Assembly (NCBI GenBank): GCA_009746045.1 | Contig: RPFO01000017.1 | Location: 2,540,040 to 2,600,039, forward strand | Length of the DNA: 60,000 nucleotides | Origin: Mesostigma viride | Lineage: Eukaryota; Streptophyta; Mesostigmatophyceae; Mesostigmatales; Mesostigmataceae | Direction of reading: 5' to 3' | Shown here: positions 56,417 to 60,000 of the stretch, piece by piece | Position numbering within the stretch: the first letter of the stretch is position 1 | How the letters are laid out: every line of letters begins with the position of its first letter | The notes under the pieces: model-generated | Seen by the model: only the letters and a program-made list of their open reading frames with translations | Databases searched by the model: none | What the model was told of the DNA's origin: nothing | Made by a program: the position numbers and the translations under genes

Positions 56417-57445
56417 CTAATAGCCCTGCTGCACCGCAAAATCAGCCCGCGTACGGCGGAGCATGATGTCCGCCATGGCCCGAGTCAGCGCCACCGACAA
56501 GCGCTGACGCCAATATGACGTCCAGGTCCGCGCCGACCATGGGGCCCGCTGGCCCTCCAGGTCCAGCCGGTCCTCCCGGAGCCGGCAACACTCCTTGAAG
56601 AAGGCGGAGGTCAGGGGCCCCATGGCCCCAAACTCCTCCAGGACAAAGGGCACCACACGATGGTGCCCGACGTCGCCGTAGGCCAGGAGCTTGGCCCGCT
56701 CCGCCCGGTCCGCCGTGTAACCTGCCGTGAGGGAGGCCCCAGCCACGTGGCTAAGAGCCAAGGGCCGCGCCACCGAAACGTCAATAAGCAGATGCCGGCC
56801 ACCCCCCTCAAAGTCCAGCACCACGATGTCAGGCCGGTGGTTGGGGGAATAGAAGGCAGCGCCATCCGCATCCTCGGACCGGATGTTCGCGTGGGGGAAA
56901 ACCGACCGAATCATGGCGAGCACCACCGTCAGGAGGACAGTGTGCAAATACAAATACCAATTCTGATTCTGTTGGCCCCCCATGCAGGCAAGGTAGTGAG
57001 TCCCCGTGGGATCCAGCGGCTGCCCACAGCTACCACAAGGCCGCCCGGCCGGAACAAGAGGCTGCGGGGCAAATAGCTGGTGCCGGAGCGCCACCGAGTA
57101 GTGGCTGGGAGCCAAGGCGAATGGGGGGGCCATGGGAAGAGCACGAAGGTACGCCGAGCCCACACTCCGCAAGGAAAGCGAGAACAGCCACGCACGTCCC
57201 TGGGCGTTGAGGTCCGCGAAAAGAGCAATCCAATCAGCCGTGTGCAGAATACCCGCGTAGGTTTTCTGGTGTTTATCGATGACGCGAGCAGGGAATGCGG
57301 CGGGAGATTGATAGTATATGTATCGGTGCAGTGCACCATGCAGATGGTCCACAATCCAGTGTCGGCGGCATGCACTTCCAAGTCTTATTACGTGGTGGCG
57401 ATTGACGGGGAAAAAATGGAGAATGCCTGCATGAATACATCCCAT
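56417..57445 (-). pseudogene. C-terminal part of LINE ORF with CCHC and restriction-like endonuclease
   Basis: Open for 342 codons on the minus strand. A zinc-knuckle CGSC-(9)-HYLAC (Cys137, Cys140, His150, Cys154) is followed by RPDIVVLDF at 204 and HLLIDVSVARP at 218. The order CCHC knuckle, then RPD-(x)n-D, is that of the PD-(D/E)XK restriction-like endonuclease downstream of RT in site-specific LINE lineages (R2, CRE, NeSL) and of Dualen-type algal elements. The RT itself is missing, so the copy is 5'-truncated; the first 45 or so codons may not be native. Stop at 56417-56419, then a 3' UTR with the 71-bp duplication. A truncated second copy is at 48870. Confidence 0.7.
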
Positions 57446-57488
57446 ATTTCGATCGGAGGCCGGTGTATATCAACGCATGCATCCATCC

Positions 57489-57588
57489 TGAACGACTCGA
57501 ACACGAGTCGACAAGATAAGGGCAGGCTCGAGCTACCATGGTCCGAATTCTCCCGATTTCTGGCCTGCGCTGGTTAGTCTCCTTGATA
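57489..57588. repeat. About 100-bp dispersed repeat, copy 3
   Basis: GAACGACTCGAACACGAGTC, then GGGCAGGCTCGAGCTACCAT and ending TGCGCTGGTTAGTCTCCTTG. Same orientation as the 13.3 and 14.5 kb copies. Confidence 0.8.
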
Positions 57589-57984
57589 TGGCTTGTAATA
57601 CATTCTGGCTACTTCCTGCACTTGGGTAGGGTGTAAACTACACAAGCTCTGGGTGCACAAAGTGCACCGGCTGCACCACCATGATGTATCAGAGCTCAAA
57701 AGCCTGGCAATGATGCATGGGGTGGAAGATCATCATGGCTAAACAATGGCTAGGGCTCAGAACTTTTGCGTCTGAGCCCCAAATGCAGCAACCGATGCGT
57801 CTTTTCTAGTAGGCGCATCTGCTACTAGTTAGCATCGGTTACGCTGTAACGCAGTATTGTGACCAGCCAGCAGCTATTACGCAAAGCACCACGGCGTCTT
57901 TCTACGACGCACGCTGACATATTTTCCCGACGCCATTACGCAATATTATGACGAGCAAACGCTCCTCGACGCAACGCAGCCTGG
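57589..57984. other. Repeat-related DNA, no gene
   Basis: A part (TGCACCACCATGATGT; AGGGTGTAAACT) is the inverted relative of 47890-47975 (ACATGGTGGTGCAGGTGCAC; AGTTTACACCCTGCACC). Nothing coding was seen. Confidence 0.45.
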
Positions 57985-58534
57985 CGGATGCGCTCGGCCA
58001 TGAAAATACGTCTGCAGCTCCGGCTGCAGCTTCGCCCTCAGGTCCGGCAGGCAGCGGTGACACTACGGTCGCGCACTAGTGGTCGCCCGGCTCGCACCCT
58101 CCCGGGCTCAATGCCTCGCCATCGGCCGGCATCGCCTGACCCTAAACGCACCCGCTCCGCCGACAAACCAGGAGGGTCCGCGCCCCTCAGAACCGCGCTT
58201 TCGGCAGCTGAACATTTCAAGGTCGATGATCATGGCTGGACCAACATGTCCCCGGCAACTGCCCTGCGTTGCATCTTCTACAGGGACTACGCCTCGCTTT
58301 ACGACCTGTGCCTCCATCTCCACAGCACTCAACCGCCTCACTGATCTCCTCGGACGGCAGCTGGTGGCACAACACCACTGAGCGTTCTGTTCGGGTGCAC
58401 CCGCCCCCACCTCCAGCACACCATCCTCAACTCCCTTCTCATGCGCTCTGATGGCGAGATCTGGGATCCATCCATCTCCGCCCCCACACTCCGTTCCATC
58501 CGCTTACGGAAGCCTTTCAGCAGCACGTGACCCC
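57985..58534 (+). pseudogene. Retroelement coding fragment, uninterrupted relative of 39.7-40.2 kb
   Basis: The last frame reads RPHLQHTILNSLLMRSDGEI, WDPSISAPTLRSIRLRKPFS and ST before the stop at about 58528. Upstream parts are in other frames (HGWTNMSPATALRCIFYRDY). The corresponding end at 40.2 kb is split by the piggyBac element. Function unknown; it may be a LINE ORF1. Confidence 0.55.
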
Positions 58535-60000
58535 CCGGGGGTCGGTTGGAATCCGATCGATACATTTTGTTTGGGCAAAAAATTAATTAATCGAACGCCA
58601 AGGTACCTTCTGCTACCGTGGACCGGTTTCTCGCCAATAGCGTCATATGTTCCAATTTAGTGTAAGTCAATGCATTCATGGTCCCACTTCAGTCAAATCA
58701 AAATTTCAATTAAATCACTCATGCACATGCAACAATATTTGAATAACTGGCTGGCACATTCTTCTAGGGCTACTGCAACGCTATCAACACACTTCTATAT
58801 GTACACGCATCGATCGAACAACGGTTATCAAACACACGCGTGTGCATGCTTCGGGCAATTGACCTTCGTACGTCACACCATGGTTCCATGTGCAGCATTA
58901 AACATGGTGTTTTTGTGTGCGCACACGGCCGGCCAACAGGTTATTTAACCCATGGGGACTATGCCAAGATCACATGCTCTCTAGCCAGAGTCATATATAA
59001 CAACAGGTTATATAATCCTGGGGACTATACCAAGACTTGCACATGGCCCGGCCCTATGTGGCCATGACCATCATTGACCAAACATTCCATGCATGCAGAT
59101 GACAAAGGCCGGTGGGGTTCGTTACTACTGTCACACCCTAAGCATGCATTCAAAGGAAACCTACCATGTAGAATGGCGCATTGATCAGCAATATGCGACC
59201 ATGAAACAATCATGCATGAAGTACTGCCCTACGAACTTCCGCCCTCGGATTCTGAAATGAAAGCTCCTGACTCCCCTAAATCTGGTGAAAGAATAGCAAA
59301 AAACACCCCTGTAAGATATACATGTGCATAGATCTGTGCACCAGGCCCAATTAATATGGGGGCGTGGCCAACGGAACTTGCGCATGCGAGCTACTTGTGG
59401 ACCGCATGCATAAAAATGGAACTATGCCGGGAGTGCGTGCAGTAAGCGCACTCTTTTGAAAACAAATCTGAATTTGGAGATACCCGGGGAGGGCTGCATC
59501 TCTATAGCAGCCGCAACGAAATGGGCGGCCAAATGGCCAGTTGTCAACATCAGAAATGGTATGCTGACACCAGAAGTCAGCCTGATGGGCCGAAGGGCCC
59601 CAAAACCACCATGGCTGGATCCATGAATATGTAAGAAAACAGGAAAGAGTCGAAAATACTGGACATGTGCAGGGCTGTCACCAGTCCGTGATCAGAAAGC
59701 TCGTGACGCCACAAGCACAATTGAGCATTTCTCTCATGGCATTGTCTTTAATGGTGACTGCCAATGATATCATGCCATCGACACATCTGCATGGTTACCA
59801 ACTCCAACGCTCGTGAACCGACGCTGTGACAGGGGCGCATCCGCTATGAATACAGCGGTGTCCGCCGCATACACGGAGGCTGCGTGCCCACTGCCCAGGC
59901 ACGTACGTGGAAACATAGTTTTGCAATCAAGGGGAGCACGCACGCCTCCGCCGCCGCTGTCGGTGGGCCATATATGCCACCCGGAAAAAAAGATCAGGTG
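58535..60000. other. Right-hand end of window, no gene seen
   Basis: AT-richer sequence without recognisable exons, inverted ends or tandem repeats. An exon of a gene continuing beyond 60000 cannot be ruled out. Confidence 0.35.

Noticed and set aside
56660-57577. Plus-strand frames of 138 and 165 codons
   Set aside because: Antisense of the LINE endonuclease frame.

Overview
The window is nuclear DNA from a eukaryote, most likely a photosynthetic green alga. Genes are split by many GT-AG introns, introns and intergenic DNA are full of microsatellites and minisatellites, and transposons fill the middle and right. Plant-lineage pointers are a DUF1997-type protein (a cyanobacterial/plastid family) and an NBP35 that lacks the C-terminal CPxC motif, as land-plant NBP35 does. 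I cannot name the species. Family names are from recognition of conserved residues, not from a database search.

Host genes, left to right: (1) the 5' part of a minus-strand DUF1997-like gene running off the left edge, with a 22-bp minisatellite in an intron; (2) GID8 on the plus strand at 4696-9501, six exons, 231 aa, a CTLH E3 ligase subunit; (3) a minus-strand SGNH/PAF-acetylhydrolase-like gene at 13968-22011, eight exons, 316 aa, with an N-terminal membrane anchor and with Ser, Asn and His of the SGNH set all replaced; (4) NBP35 on the plus strand at 24453-34681, fifteen exons, 429 aa, whose N-terminal [4Fe-4S] exon is present three times in tandem; (5) EMC6 on the minus strand at 50831-52539, three exons, 102 aa; (6) a TPR-like exon on the plus strand near 53846-54091. 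For genes 2-5 I built exon chains by hand and reading phase closes at every junction. There is no operon-like organisation; the genes are unrelated housekeeping genes.

The intervals 34.7-50.8 kb and 54.1-60 kb are transposon accumulations. They hold a hAT-like element with an 8-bp target duplication; a LINE 3' part with reverse transcriptase remains; a 1.2-kb CATC-type array between two LINE 3' ends; a piggyBac element with transposase, carrying a second piggyBac-type element in its right end and itself inserted in a retroelement whose uninterrupted relative lies at 58 kb; many ORF1-like LINE fragments; and a LINE 3' part with CCHC and restriction-like endonuclease motifs. At least thirteen places carry the same short hairpin (CTCC...GGAG), usually followed by AT-rich repeat tails, which looks like a shared 3'-end signal of several LINE families.

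Most noteworthy: the NBP35 with three N-terminal cluster-binding modules made by tandem exon duplication, the membrane-anchored SGNH pseudoenzyme, the nested piggyBac pair with a paralogous empty site, and the shared LINE 3' hairpin.
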